From Bradyrhizobium sp. CCBAU 51765 (lineage in GTDB: Bacteria > Pseudomonadota > Alphaproteobacteria > Rhizobiales > Xanthobacteraceae), in contig NZ_CP030038.1 in the NCBI RefSeq assembly GCF_015291725.1, forward strand, positions 992,001 through 1,056,000: a stretch of 64,000 bases of DNA. The letters run 5' to 3'. Shown piece by piece: positions 25,134 to 33,800 of this stretch. Below the pieces are notes generated by a model. The model was not told the DNA's origin. It did no database searches and worked only from the letters and a program-made list of their open reading frames with translations. The translations under genes and the position numbers were made by a program. The stretch's first letter is position 1; each line of letters starts with the position of its first letter.

Positions 25134-27395
25134 ATGAAGCGATTTCCGCCGTTCCATGACCGATACCCAAAGGAAATTGTAGATTGCATTGACTCGAAGG
25201 GTTGGCAGACCTTCACCGGCATCCAAGAAGCTGCGATCACAACGCTGCCCACCAACCCCGGTACGGCCCTGCCAGACGCGATCTTGGAGGCCGAGACCTC
25301 AAGCGGCAAAACGGAGGCCGTGTTTTTGCCGCTTCTCGCCTGGTTGAGCGGGAAGCGGCGAGACGACGCGAAAGGCTTCTCGCTCTTGTACATCAGTCCT
25401 CTTCGCGCGCTCATCAATGATCAAGTCGGGCGGATCGGGCCGCTCGCACAGACGATTGGCCTCGATGTGCATCGCTGGCACTCCGGTGTCGGTAAGACAG
25501 AGAAGGATCGCGCACGTCGGCAACGCAAGGGCATTCTTCTGACCACCCCGGAATCGATCGAAGGTTTCTTTTTGCGAATCGCGCACGAGAATCCGGAAAT
25601 TGAGGCGATCTCCAAGGTGTCGGCGGTGGTCATCGATGAACTGCACGCGTTCTTCGACACGGCGCGCGGCCGCCACCTCCAGTCGTTGCTGCACCGTCTC
25701 GACCTGCTTGCGGGCCGGAAAATTCCAAGGTTAGGCCTTTCCGCCACGCTAAGCGACATCGACAAGGTCGCGCGTGAGGTGCTCCGCCCGAAGTCGGATG
25801 TGCCGATCGAGTTCCTGAGGCCGCAAAAGAACGCGCGGAAAATCAAGATCGGCCTGAAGGTGTTTATTGCCCCCGATAAAGAGGACGCGAGCACGAAGGG
25901 GAAAAAGTCCTCGCCCTTGCCTCTGAATGATCAATTCGCAAAGGAGTTGATGAAGGATTTTCGCCGCGATGCACGCGGCTTGGTGTTTTGTAATTCGCGC
26001 GGCGGTGTTGACCTTCTGCAAGAGCGTGCGTCGACCATCTCTGAATCAAGCGGCTTGACGTTTGAAGCTCATCACAGTTCGATCCCGAATTCGAAGAAGG
26101 AGCTGATCGAGCGCAAGATGCGGAACGAGGTGCCGGACCCACCCAAGCAAATGGTAGTCATCTGCACCAACACGCTAGAACTAGGGATCGATATCGGCCA
26201 GGTGCAGCGCGTCGTCCAGATCGATCCGACTTTTAGCGTCGCAGCGCTGCGGCAGCGCGTCGGCCGCTCCGGCCGGAGAGGCGATCAGGGGGCGGAAGGA
26301 ATGATCTACGTTGGCGAGCGTGAGCTCACCGCCGATGCACATCCGCTCGACCAATTGCGCATTAAGACCTTTCAAGCGATCGCAACGACGCAGTTGAGTC
26401 TGGAAGGCTCTTTCGAAGAGCCTAACCACGCGGATCTGCATCTTTCCACGCTGTACCATCAGGTCATCTCGGTTCTCCGCGAGGGACGCCCGAAGACGAC
26501 ACAACAGCTCCATCAGCTGCTGGTTCTCGGCGGTCCTTGGCATGCTGCTCCCGAGCTCAAGGACGAGGCGTTCTTTGCGCGCTTCCTGGAAACGATGACC
26601 GAGATGCGCCTCTCGTTGGTCGAGCGTGTTTCCGACGATGAATGGCGGCTAAGCACGAGCGAAGAGATTCCGCGGCCCGCCTACGCGGTCTTCAGCACGC
26701 CACCTGAATATACGGTCTATTTCAACGGGCAGCCGATCGGCCACCTTCCCATGACGATCAGTTATCGCGTTGGCGATACGTTTGTCTTGGCAAATGGCCG
26801 CTGGCGAGTGCTCAACGTAAGTGATCACAACCGCTCATTGACTGTAGCGAAGGCTGCATCGGCGGGTGCACCCCGTTATGGCGGCGCGGCCCAGACCCCA
26901 AGCGGCCTCGTCGCCGCCCGGATGAGGGCAATTTATCGGGGCGAAAAGTCCTACACCATGGAGAGGGACGAGACGGCGGCTCAAATGGTGAAAGACGGCC
27001 GCAAGGCTTTCAAGAAGTTCGGTCTCGATAAGAACCGCTTTCTCGATCATGGTCGGGATGTGGTCTTGTTTCCTTGGTGCGGATCACGACGGGCGCAAAC
27101 CCTTGTTCTCTTGCTGCGGCGCGAGGGAATGAAAGCGTCGATTGAAAATTTCGCGATTGCCATCGAAGCGGCGTCCGCCAACGACGTGAAGACGCTGCTG
27201 GCGGAGATTAAGCGACAACCTTTACCGGAGGCAGACGAACTAGCTCGGGAAGCACGGCAGCTACAAGCTGACCGTTTCGATCGCTACCTTATCCCTTATC
27301 ATCAGCGACTTGCCTACGGCCGGCGCTTCCTTGCACGCGATGGTGTTAAGGAACTTGTCGAAGAGCTGCTCACGGCGGACGCCGCGGCCGCTTGA
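25134..27395 (+). CDS. Lhr-like DEAD/DEAH-box helicase
   Basis: 753 residues from the ATG at 25,134, preceded by GAGG; in-frame starts further up (25,020, 25,077) are weaker. Superfamily 2 motifs appear in order: AETSSGKTEA (motif I, about 53-62), ISPLRALINDQ (Ia), TTPESIE (Ib), VIDELHAFFD (DExH, II), LSATLSD (III), TNTLELGIDIG and QRVGRSGRRGDQ (V, VI). The C-terminal 300 residues are unlike the DUF1998 domain of Druantia or DISARM helicases. The convergent 697-residue gene overlaps its 3' end by 82 bp. A two-gene helicase-nuclease defence module is a reasonable inference, not proven. Confidence 0.88.
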   Translation: MKRFPPFHDRYPKEIVDCIDSKGWQTFTGIQEAAITTLPTNPGTALPDAILEAETSSGKTEAVFLPLLAWLSGKRRDDAKGFSLLYISPLRALINDQVGRIGPLAQTIGLDVHRWHSGVGKTEKDRARRQRKGILLTTPESIEGFFLRIAHENPEIEAISKVSAVVIDELHAFFDTARGRHLQSLLHRLDLLAGRKIPRLGLSATLSDIDKVAREVLRPKSDVPIEFLRPQKNARKIKIGLKVFIAPDKEDASTKGKKSSPLPLNDQFAKELMKDFRRDARGLVFCNSRGGVDLLQERASTISESSGLTFEAHHSSIPNSKKELIERKMRNEVPDPPKQMVVICTNTLELGIDIGQVQRVVQIDPTFSVAALRQRVGRSGRRGDQGAEGMIYVGERELTADAHPLDQLRIKTFQAIATTQLSLEGSFEEPNHADLHLSTLYHQVISVLREGRPKTTQQLHQLLVLGGPWHAAPELKDEAFFARFLETMTEMRLSLVERVSDDEWRLSTSEEIPRPAYAVFSTPPEYTVYFNGQPIGHLPMTISYRVGDTFVLANGRWRVLNVSDHNRSLTVAKAASAGAPRYGGAAQTPSGLVAARMRAIYRGEKSYTMERDETAAQMVKDGRKAFKKFGLDKNRFLDHGRDVVLFPWCGSRRAQTLVLLLRREGMKASIENFAIAIEAASANDVKTLLAEIKRQPLPEADELAREARQLQADRFDRYLIPYHQRLAYGRRFLARDGVKELVEELLTADAAAA

Positions 27396-29407
27396 TCATC
27401 GACTCCCATCACGGCCATCGTCGCGCCAAGCTTCTGGAAAATTGACTCGGCTCCGGATAGCAATGCGCTGAGTTGGCGCATTCTACCCACTTGTGCAGCG
27501 TCCTGTCCCGAACGATGGGCGTGGACCGCTTTCTCCCACGCCTTGCGATGGGTACGGGGTTGCAAGATCAATACATGACGCTGAGCTCCATGACGAAACT
27601 CATCGAGCTTGGCGGCAAATTTTTTGCGGTCGATCATCACACCATCCGCCCGCCAGACAAGCTCAGAATTAACATCGGTCGTGCGATCATGGATTGCTTT
27701 GCCAAGAACGTTTTGATCGAACGAGCGAAGATTCTTGATCGCCTGGGCTATCACCTCTGAATAAGGTGTGACGGAGATCGTCGACTCCTTGCCGTCCTTC
27801 CAGGCTTTCACATGCACGAAGGTGACGAACAGGCGTTTCGTATCAAGGGCAATGAAATCGGCGATCTCGCCGGCACCATCATCGCAGAGCAGCCACCAGT
27901 CGCCAGAGGGCCGATCATCCGGCGATATCAAATCCGCTGCGTTGTTGCGCACATAGCAAAAAAGGGAGTGGTCTTTGCCGATTTGATCCGGCACGTAGAT
28001 CTTTTTCTTGCCCTTGCCCGTAGTGGGTTTCTCATCAGTCAGCTTATAGGGCTTGCCGTCGGGAGCCGCCGGAAATGACGTCCAATGCCACCGATCGAAG
28101 ATCACATCGCGAAAGTGAAGAGTATAGAGGACCCCGTTCTGGATCACATGTCCTGAGCCATACCGCAGCGTGAGGTTGGTATTGCGCTTGGCAAGCGACC
28201 GATCTAGCGCAACAACGGCAGGATCGTCCTTGCGAACCCCGTAAGAATCCACGCGGTGAAGAATATCTACGGTCTGATCGGTGCGCCTGATCGGTCGGAA
28301 TGATACCGTCGCGACTCGTTGGTCGCCATAGTAGGCTTCGGCGGCGATCTCTGAATCAGGTGCTGCGCTGCGGCGTGTGGCGCCCTCCACAACGAAGCGC
28401 CCCTGCTGTGACCATGGACCGGCGCTCAATGTCCTGTCGAGCGCCTCACCCGCCAACAACTCAAGCTCGGGAGTTGTCGGCGCTTCGTAACCAATATCGA
28501 AGCCGTCGGACAGCTCAGTGAGCGTTTGGGTCGTCACCGGGCGCGCAACGAACGGGACGCCGGGGCGCTCAAGGTCCGACACGTTGACCGCTATCGCGGT
28601 CGGATTGGTCAGTAGTGCGATGAGCGTCTTAAACTCGGCGATAAACTCGTCGAAAGCTTTTGTCGATCGCGTCCACAATGTTTTCTTCGAGTGAGATACG
28701 CCCACGCGATGGGGCTCGGACTTCCTCGACGCCGCGACTTGCAGATTTCTTTGGCCGAACTCGCTGATCGCGGCCGTGTAGGTAAAGGTCTGCTCGCCGA
28801 AATGATCGAGCGCATAGCGAAGATTGGGTCCACTCAAGATCTTGCGGTCAGCCTTGAGCACGGTCGGCACATGCAGGCCTTCGAGCCAGGCGCTCTTGGT
28901 ATTGCCTCGCACGAACGCAAATTCTATTTCGTCGCGGGTAACGGTCTCGGCGGGCGTGTCGATTCGTACGGTCGCTCGGCCTTCGCCTGCCTCGCCCACT
29001 TCGATGAGCTCGACGAGGCGCGATCGCATCGCATCCTGGCTGGCGTAAACGCCCAAATATTTCTGATACACCATGAGGACGACGAGGTGATTGGCGACGT
29101 CTAGGAGCGTTGCCGTGGCCGACGACCCGGTTGAACCTGGAGACGAGTCTTCGCGCAGCCACGTCGGCGGTTTTTCCACTGTATACCACGCGCCGTAACT
29201 CGTGATTCCCTCAGCAACAGCGCGAGTCATCGGAACGATGTGACGATGATCTTGAAACGGGTGGGTCGGGGCCACAGGCAGCGTGCCGGCCAGCCTCTCC
29301 AACTTATCGAAGACCTGTTTCGCGGTGGCTGCGCAATCGGACCCGCGAAAAAGATTTAGCGTAACGTGTGGTCGGATATTTGCGAATGTGATTTCTGACG
29401 TTGCCAC
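27314..29407 (-). CDS. Large protein of unknown function, convergent with the helicase
   Basis: 697 residues from a GTG at 29,407. No family is recognised with certainty. About residues 505-535 read WWLLCDDGAGEIADFIALD, then a hydrophobic strand, then VHVKAW: an acidic strand followed by H-x-K, which could be a divergent PD-(D/E)XK core (Asp517, Lys534). The N-terminal third is helical; residues 590-660 are basic. The C-terminus is a low-complexity Ala/Ser tail ending in SRARKRRP, and this tail is the part that overlaps the helicase gene (27,314-27,395). The overlap and shared island context suggest a partnership with the helicase. Confidence 0.7.
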   Translation of the reverse strand: MATSEITFANIRPHVTLNLFRGSDCAATAKQVFDKLERLAGTLPVAPTHPFQDHRHIVPMTRAVAEGITSYGAWYTVEKPPTWLREDSSPGSTGSSATATLLDVANHLVVLMVYQKYLGVYASQDAMRSRLVELIEVGEAGEGRATVRIDTPAETVTRDEIEFAFVRGNTKSAWLEGLHVPTVLKADRKILSGPNLRYALDHFGEQTFTYTAAISEFGQRNLQVAASRKSEPHRVGVSHSKKTLWTRSTKAFDEFIAEFKTLIALLTNPTAIAVNVSDLERPGVPFVARPVTTQTLTELSDGFDIGYEAPTTPELELLAGEALDRTLSAGPWSQQGRFVVEGATRRSAAPDSEIAAEAYYGDQRVATVSFRPIRRTDQTVDILHRVDSYGVRKDDPAVVALDRSLAKRNTNLTLRYGSGHVIQNGVLYTLHFRDVIFDRWHWTSFPAAPDGKPYKLTDEKPTTGKGKKKIYVPDQIGKDHSLFCYVRNNAADLISPDDRPSGDWWLLCDDGAGEIADFIALDTKRLFVTFVHVKAWKDGKESTISVTPYSEVIAQAIKNLRSFDQNVLGKAIHDRTTDVNSELVWRADGVMIDRKKFAAKLDEFRHGAQRHVLILQPRTHRKAWEKAVHAHRSGQDAAQVGRMRQLSALLSGAESIFQKLGATMAVMGVDDQAAAASAVSSSSTSSLTPSRARKRRP

Positions 29408-29563
29408 GTTTGCCTATCGCTTACCTAGAAAACCGTTGTGCATCTGACCCAGCCCAGCAATCCCTTACTCGCTGCTGCGCCGTCGGGTACTGAATAGTGT
29501 GATTTCTACCATAAATGGGATCGAAGCAATATCTCTTAGCAAAAGTTGCGCTTTGCTACATAA

Positions 29564-30526
29564 TTGATGCACGAGCTGCGGTTGGTGTTCGGCCGGATGC
29601 TCCATCGCGACCTCGAAGCACCGGCTTTGAGCGCATCTGTTGCCGTGCGCATTCGTACGCGCGCGGCCGACGAACTGGGAGTTACCCAGAGTGCAATCAG
29701 TCATCAGGTGCGTCGCCTTGAAGAATTCTTCGGTACGCAGCTTTTGATACGCCGCAATCCGGGGGTCGAATTAAGCGATGACGGGGCAAAGTTAGAAGGC
29801 GAGCTGGGGCCGCTCCTCAACGAGATGGCGGGTCTTGGGCCCAGTTTAAGAAATCGACCGGCCCGACAGACGCTGCGCTTGGGAGCCGGCTCATCGTTAG
29901 CCGGATGGTGGTTGGGGCGCCGATTGAGAAGCTTTCGCCATTTCAACTCATAGATAGAGATCAATTTCCGGCTCGTCGAGTCCGAGGCTGTCGGTGGACC
30001 ACCGCTGGACGTGCGGATATTGTGGACTACTCTCGCAGAGTCGCGTGCGACACCATTGCAAGAACCGCTTGTACGCGAGCGTATCTTTCCAGTCTGCGCG
30101 CCGTCTCTGCTTCCTCAGGGTATGCCTTTGTCGGATCCGAGGGCGCTGCTCGATCTTCCGTTGATACAGAAAGGCCATCCCCCTGAGGGTGAATGGAGTT
30201 GGGGTTACTGGCTCGAAAAGCTTGGGCTTAAGCGAACCGAGCCGCGCGGTCTTTTATTGGGGGACATGGGCCTTTGCCTGACCGCCGCCGTGGAGGGGGC
30301 TGGCGTTGCCATCGGCCGCTCTCTCCTTGTCGCCGATGCAATCAGCGACGGGCGCCTCGTCCCGGCACTTACAAGCGCACCCCATGTGCTGTCAAACAAG
30401 GTTCACATTGTGCGTTGGAGCCAGGATCGCATTGGAGATCCACACATCAAAGTTCTGGTGAACTGGCTCGCGCAAGCCGCCGAGGACACAGATCGCGCTA
30501 TCGCAAACGACTCACATTCGTTGTAG
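29564..30526 (+). pseudogene. LysR-type (GcvA-like) regulator broken by frameshifts
   Basis: The N-terminal HTH is recognisable (RAADELGVTQSAISHQVRRL) in one frame but its first helix (GFERICCRAHSYA) is in another. After about 29,935 the frame changes again, and the substrate-binding part continues as NFRLVESEAVGGPPLDVRIL and on to LVNWLAQAAED, ending at 30,526. At least two lesions therefore break a gene of about 300 codons. Intact GcvA-like regulators bind DNA upstream of a divergent target; none can be assigned here. Decay is typical near island ends. Confidence 0.75.
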
Positions 30527-31014
30527 GAATCTATTGACTTGCGAGGTGCTCTATTTCCAATCCATTGATCCGGTGGTGCCACGACACCAAGGAGTCGTCA
30601 TTCGCCATCGGTCCCTAAACGTCTCGCCGCTGTCCAGTGAATTCCTCGATTCTTGTGACCAGGCGCTTTGGCAACGAGCCGATGGGCTGAGGGATACGGT
30701 GGCGGATGTAAGTCGGGCAACAATCCTGTTGCAGATTGATGTGCTGAAACGACCTGGCGATATCCTCGCGAATCAATCTTGTTTCGCAGGCAGTTTATGA
30801 CGCTTGGACCGCTCACGCCTTGTTGAACGGTTTCACCATGTGCGCCGAAGCTTGCTGGAGCTTGATTTGCACCTGCCGTAACTCGATTGAAATTGCCACA
30901 GCTCAGTTAGCGAACTTTCGGAGCTGTTGAACTGCCTTCATTATTGGTTTTTCTAATCCGATCTGTCTCGAGCGCGCTGTAACCAAGCGACTGCTTTCGT
31001 GACAAGGAGAGACT
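30527..31014. other. Gap between the LysR remnant and the excisionase-like gene
   Basis: No gene is supported. Short open frames on both strands have neither ribosome sites nor recognisable motifs. The last bases carry a good ribosome site (AAGGAGAG) for the gene at 31,015. Confidence 0.5.
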
Positions 31015-31281
31015 ATGACGGATGATCTGCTGGAAGAGGCTGAGCGGAGCCCGCCTAGAAGCCCGCATTCGCCTACAAACGATCGCGTCGGAAAAGTGGT
31101 CCCGTTTCGGGAGCGACTCAGCTGCACGGTGGACGAAGCTTGCACGGTAACGGGGTTGGGACGCACAAAGCTTTATGAGTTGATTGGATCCGGCCAACTT
31201 GTCACGACAACGATCGGGCGCCGGCGCTTAGTGATTGTGCGATCGCTTCTTCAACTTGTGGACACAACTATTTCGGCGTGA
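31015..31281 (+). CDS. Excisionase-like helix-turn-helix protein
   Basis: 88 residues preceded by AAGGAGAG. The C-terminal half has the MerR/AlpA-like excisionase fold: CTVDEACTVTGLGRTKLYEL, then IGSGQLVTTTIGRRRLV, with the typical wing. The first 30 residues are acidic and Pro-rich. It sits 8 bp from the 3' end of the convergent integrase gene at the tRNA boundary, the usual place for a recombination directionality factor (Xis). It probably steers excision of the island; a purely regulatory role is possible. Confidence 0.8.
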   Translation: MTDDLLEEAERSPPRSPHSPTNDRVGKVVPFRERLSCTVDEACTVTGLGRTKLYELIGSGQLVTTTIGRRRLVIVRSLLQLVDTTISA

Positions 31282-31288
31282 CCAAGCG

Positions 31289-32674
31289 TTAATCAGCGAG
31301 ATAGGCGCGCTGCGCGCCTCCCTTGATTGGAATGACCCTCTTCGGATCGAGCCAGTGGTCAATCCGATCAGCCCAATGCTGCATCAGCTTTGTGCGCGAG
31401 CCGATCAGCGCGAGAGGTCCGTGCTTCTTGTAGAGACCTTCGACGGTAGAGTTGTCGAGATGCGCGAGCTGCAGCTCGACGACATCACCATCCCATGCTT
31501 TGGCGTCCTTGATTTCTTCGTGGTGAGACAGGGTCGAGAAGGTGGTTCGGAATCCGTGGGCACAATGTTCAGTCTTGGTATCAATTCCAAGCAGTCGTAA
31601 GCGTTTGTTGAGCGTGTTGTTCGACAGCGGCGTGTCCCTCGAGCAGGAGAACGCGTACCGGCGATGGCCGGTTAGCTTCTGAACGCTCCTAAGAATCGCA
31701 AGTGCTTGGCGTGACAAGGGCACGACGTGGTCCCAGCCGGTCTTCATCTTGGCGGCTGGAACAGTCCAGCGTTCGGTGTCCCAATCGACCTCGGTCCACT
31801 CCATTTCATTGACCATGCCAGGGCGAGGAATGGTCAGCGCATCGAAGCGCAGGGCGAGGCCGACAACGTCTCCAAACCTGGCTCTCGTCCACGGTGCGCT
31901 GATGAGCTTGAAGACACGCGTTACGTCACGTGGTTCGGTTACGCCAGGACGTGGCGTCGAAATGTTCGTAATCATCTGCCCATTCAGGTTACGGAATGGA
32001 TTGTAGCCGTCTCCTTCGACGTCGGCATAGTCGCAGATTTGCTCACCGATGCTGCGCACGCGGTCCCGGGTTTCCAGCTTCCCGTCGGCTTCGTATGCAC
32101 GCATGAAAGCGAGCACGTCCGGACGCTTAATGTCCTGCCTGCACAGCTTGCCGAAGCGACCCTTGACGTAGCCGACGCGAAGCTCAAGCACCTCGATGGT
32201 CTTGGGATCGCGCACCGCTACGATCCTTCCGCGTTTGACTTTCTCCACTTTTTTCTTCGCGAGCCACTCGTCCGCCCATTGCCCGAAAGACCGGGCGGCC
32301 GCCTGCCTGTGCTTGTCCAGCTGCTTCTCGGTGCTCGGATCTTTTCCTTCCTTAAGCTGGTCTTTGGCCTTGTCGCGCTCGCGCCGCGCGTCAGCAAGAG
32401 AGAACGAGCCATCGCTGCCATTGCCGTAACGGCCAATGGAGTAGGTTTTCTGGCGGCCATGGAAGCGGTAGCTCATCCGCCAGAGTTTGGAAGCAGGGTG
32501 CCCGGGCCTGCTCACGTCGGGCGTGACGAATAGATAGAGGCCGCCGCCGGTCACGTCGGAAATCTTGGCCGGACTCCATGCGCCGCCACCGAATTTCGGT
32601 CGGGCGGCGCGGCAGTCGACGTCGCTCCTGATCTGCTTCGGGTTTACGTGCGCACCGTCGCTCTTGCGGGCCAT
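31289..32674 (-). CDS. P4-type tyrosine integrase at tRNA-Leu
   Basis: 461 residues from the ATG at 32,674, chosen for the AAGGAA ribosome site; the open frame extends 80 codons upstream into the att region. The N-terminus is the DUF4102-type arm (SDVTGGGLYLFVTPDV, then SYRFHGRQKTYSIGRYG). Catalytic residues are in place: Arg284, Lys309/311, His373-x-x-Arg376, His405 and Tyr415. Such integrases insert islands at tRNA 3' ends. The gene is oriented away from the tRNA, with its start 211 bp from the tRNA 3' end, which marks this as one end of the island. Confidence 0.93.
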   Translation of the reverse strand: MARKSDGAHVNPKQIRSDVDCRAARPKFGGGAWSPAKISDVTGGGLYLFVTPDVSRPGHPASKLWRMSYRFHGRQKTYSIGRYGNGSDGSFSLADARRERDKAKDQLKEGKDPSTEKQLDKHRQAAARSFGQWADEWLAKKKVEKVKRGRIVAVRDPKTIEVLELRVGYVKGRFGKLCRQDIKRPDVLAFMRAYEADGKLETRDRVRSIGEQICDYADVEGDGYNPFRNLNGQMITNISTPRPGVTEPRDVTRVFKLISAPWTRARFGDVVGLALRFDALTIPRPGMVNEMEWTEVDWDTERWTVPAAKMKTGWDHVVPLSRQALAILRSVQKLTGHRRYAFSCSRDTPLSNNTLNKRLRLLGIDTKTEHCAHGFRTTFSTLSHHEEIKDAKAWDGDVVELQLAHLDNSTVEGLYKKHGPLALIGSRTKLMQHWADRIDHWLDPKRVIPIKGGAQRAYLAD

Positions 32675-32727
32675 CTGCTCAATTCCTTCGTTCGGAATAG
32701 CGGAAGTCACCGTGAACGCCTGTTCTC

Positions 32728-32758
32728 CCGATACCAACAAAAATACCAACAAATCGGG
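32728..32758. repeat. Direct repeat inside an inverted repeat in the att region
   Basis: ATACCAACAAA occurs twice (32,731-32,741 and 32,743-32,753), flanked by CCCGAT and ATCGGG. Position between the integrase start and the tRNA 3' end suits integrase arm-type binding sites or autoregulation; function is inferred. Confidence 0.4.
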
Positions 32759-32884
32759 CGGCTGGGGACGGATGAGAACAAACGGTGACGAACACCGACT
32801 TATGCAGAAGTGCCTATTTTTCAAGGGCTTGGAGCGCTGCGCGGACGGCTGCGGCCGCTTGCGAACGGGCCCGAACAACCTAGT

Positions 32885-32969
32885 TGGTGCCCCTGGCCGG
32901 AATCGAACCAGCACTCCTTGCGGAACTCGATTTTGAGTCGAGCGCGTCTACCAGTTCCGCCACAGGGGC
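32885..32969 (-). tRNA. tRNA-Leu (anticodon CAA), island attachment gene
   Basis: The reverse complement folds as an 85-nt class II tRNA. Acceptor GCCCCTG pairs with CAGGGGC, followed by A and an encoded CCA. The anticodon stem CTCGA/TCGAG encloses CTCAAAA, giving anticodon CAA (plus-strand 32,933-32,935). The T-arm GGTTCGATTCC is canonical and a variable arm is present. The 3' end faces the integrase gene, so the crossover core is expected within the 3' half of this tRNA. The chromosomal genes begin directly to its right. Confidence 0.97.
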
Positions 32970-33123
32970 CCTCGGTCGGCCCCAAAGGGGACGTCGCGAA
33001 GCCGGCGGACTATAGCCATGGACAAAGCGGGGTCAACCCGCGCCAAAGTGATCCCGGCCGTTCTCGACAGCCGCACGGGCCGGGGCTAGAGGCTTGGGGG
33101 CCCGACCACCGGAAGAGGCTGCC

Positions 33124-33666
33124 GTGACGACCCAGAGTGCCGCCATACCAGCGTTCAAGCAGGCCAGTGCGAGCCCCGCGCTGACCGCCTCGCTGCTGGT
33201 CACGCTGATCGCCGCAGTCACGATCTCCGGCGCCTGGTTCTTCCAGCTCGTGCTGGAGATCCTGCCCTGTCCGCTCTGCCTGGAGCAGCGCTACGCCTAT
33301 TACCTCGTGATCCCGCTCGGCGCGCTGACGGCGCTGGCGGCGAGGAGTGGCGCGCCGCGGCCGCTGCTGCTGGCGGGGCTCGCGATCCTGGCGCTGGCGA
33401 CGCTCGCCAATGCCGGCCTCGGCACCTATCACGCCGGCGTCGAATGGGGTTTCTGGAAGGGGCCGACCGATTGCTCCGGGCCTGTCGTCAATCTCGGCAG
33501 CGCGGCCGATCTGCTGTCGAAGCTCGACACCGTGAAGGTGGTGCGCTGCGACGAGGTGCAGTGGCGTTTCCTCGGCCTCTCGCTTGCCGGCTACAACGTG
33601 CTGATCTCGCTGCTGCTGGCCGCGATCGCCGCGTGGGGATTTGCGCGGACGGCGAGGCGGACATAG
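33124..33666 (+). CDS. Disulfide bond formation protein B (DsbB family)
   Basis: 180 residues from a GTG at 33,124 with GGAAGAGG upstream (an ATG at 33,094 is in frame). Four membrane segments are apparent. The first periplasmic CxxC is CPLCLEQRY, and a second cysteine pair lies in TDCSG and VRCDEV, as in DsbB, which reoxidises DsbA using quinone in the inner membrane. It is monocistronic. A DsbA-like protein is encoded about 5 kb away (38,908). Confidence 0.9.
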   Translation: MTTQSAAIPAFKQASASPALTASLLVTLIAAVTISGAWFFQLVLEILPCPLCLEQRYAYYLVIPLGALTALAARSGAPRPLLLAGLAILALATLANAGLGTYHAGVEWGFWKGPTDCSGPVVNLGSAADLLSKLDTVKVVRCDEVQWRFLGLSLAGYNVLISLLLAAIAAWGFARTARRT

Positions 33667-33671
33667 CTGCG

Positions 33672-33769
33672 GTAGGGTGGGCAAAGGCGCGTTGCTCGCG
33701 CGCTGTGCCCACCATTTATCGATGTTCGCATCAGTCGTTGGTGGGCACGCTTCGCTTTGCCCACCCTAC
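33672..33769. repeat. Intergenic inverted repeat
   Basis: GTAGGGTGGGCAAAG (from 33,672) and CTTTGCCCACCCTAC (to 33,769) are perfect arms flanking about 68 bp with further internal symmetry (GTGCCCACCA and TGGTGGGCAC). This resembles dispersed palindromic repeats in Bradyrhizobium intergenic DNA. It lies between convergent genes and may also terminate transcription. Confidence 0.75.
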
Positions 33770-33800
33770 AGGAGCTCGCTCCTCAGGCTGAGGGGAGCAA

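Noticed and set aside
30534..30816. Short open frames on both strands after the LysR remnant
   Set aside because: No start signal or family resemblance; composition like non-coding DNA.
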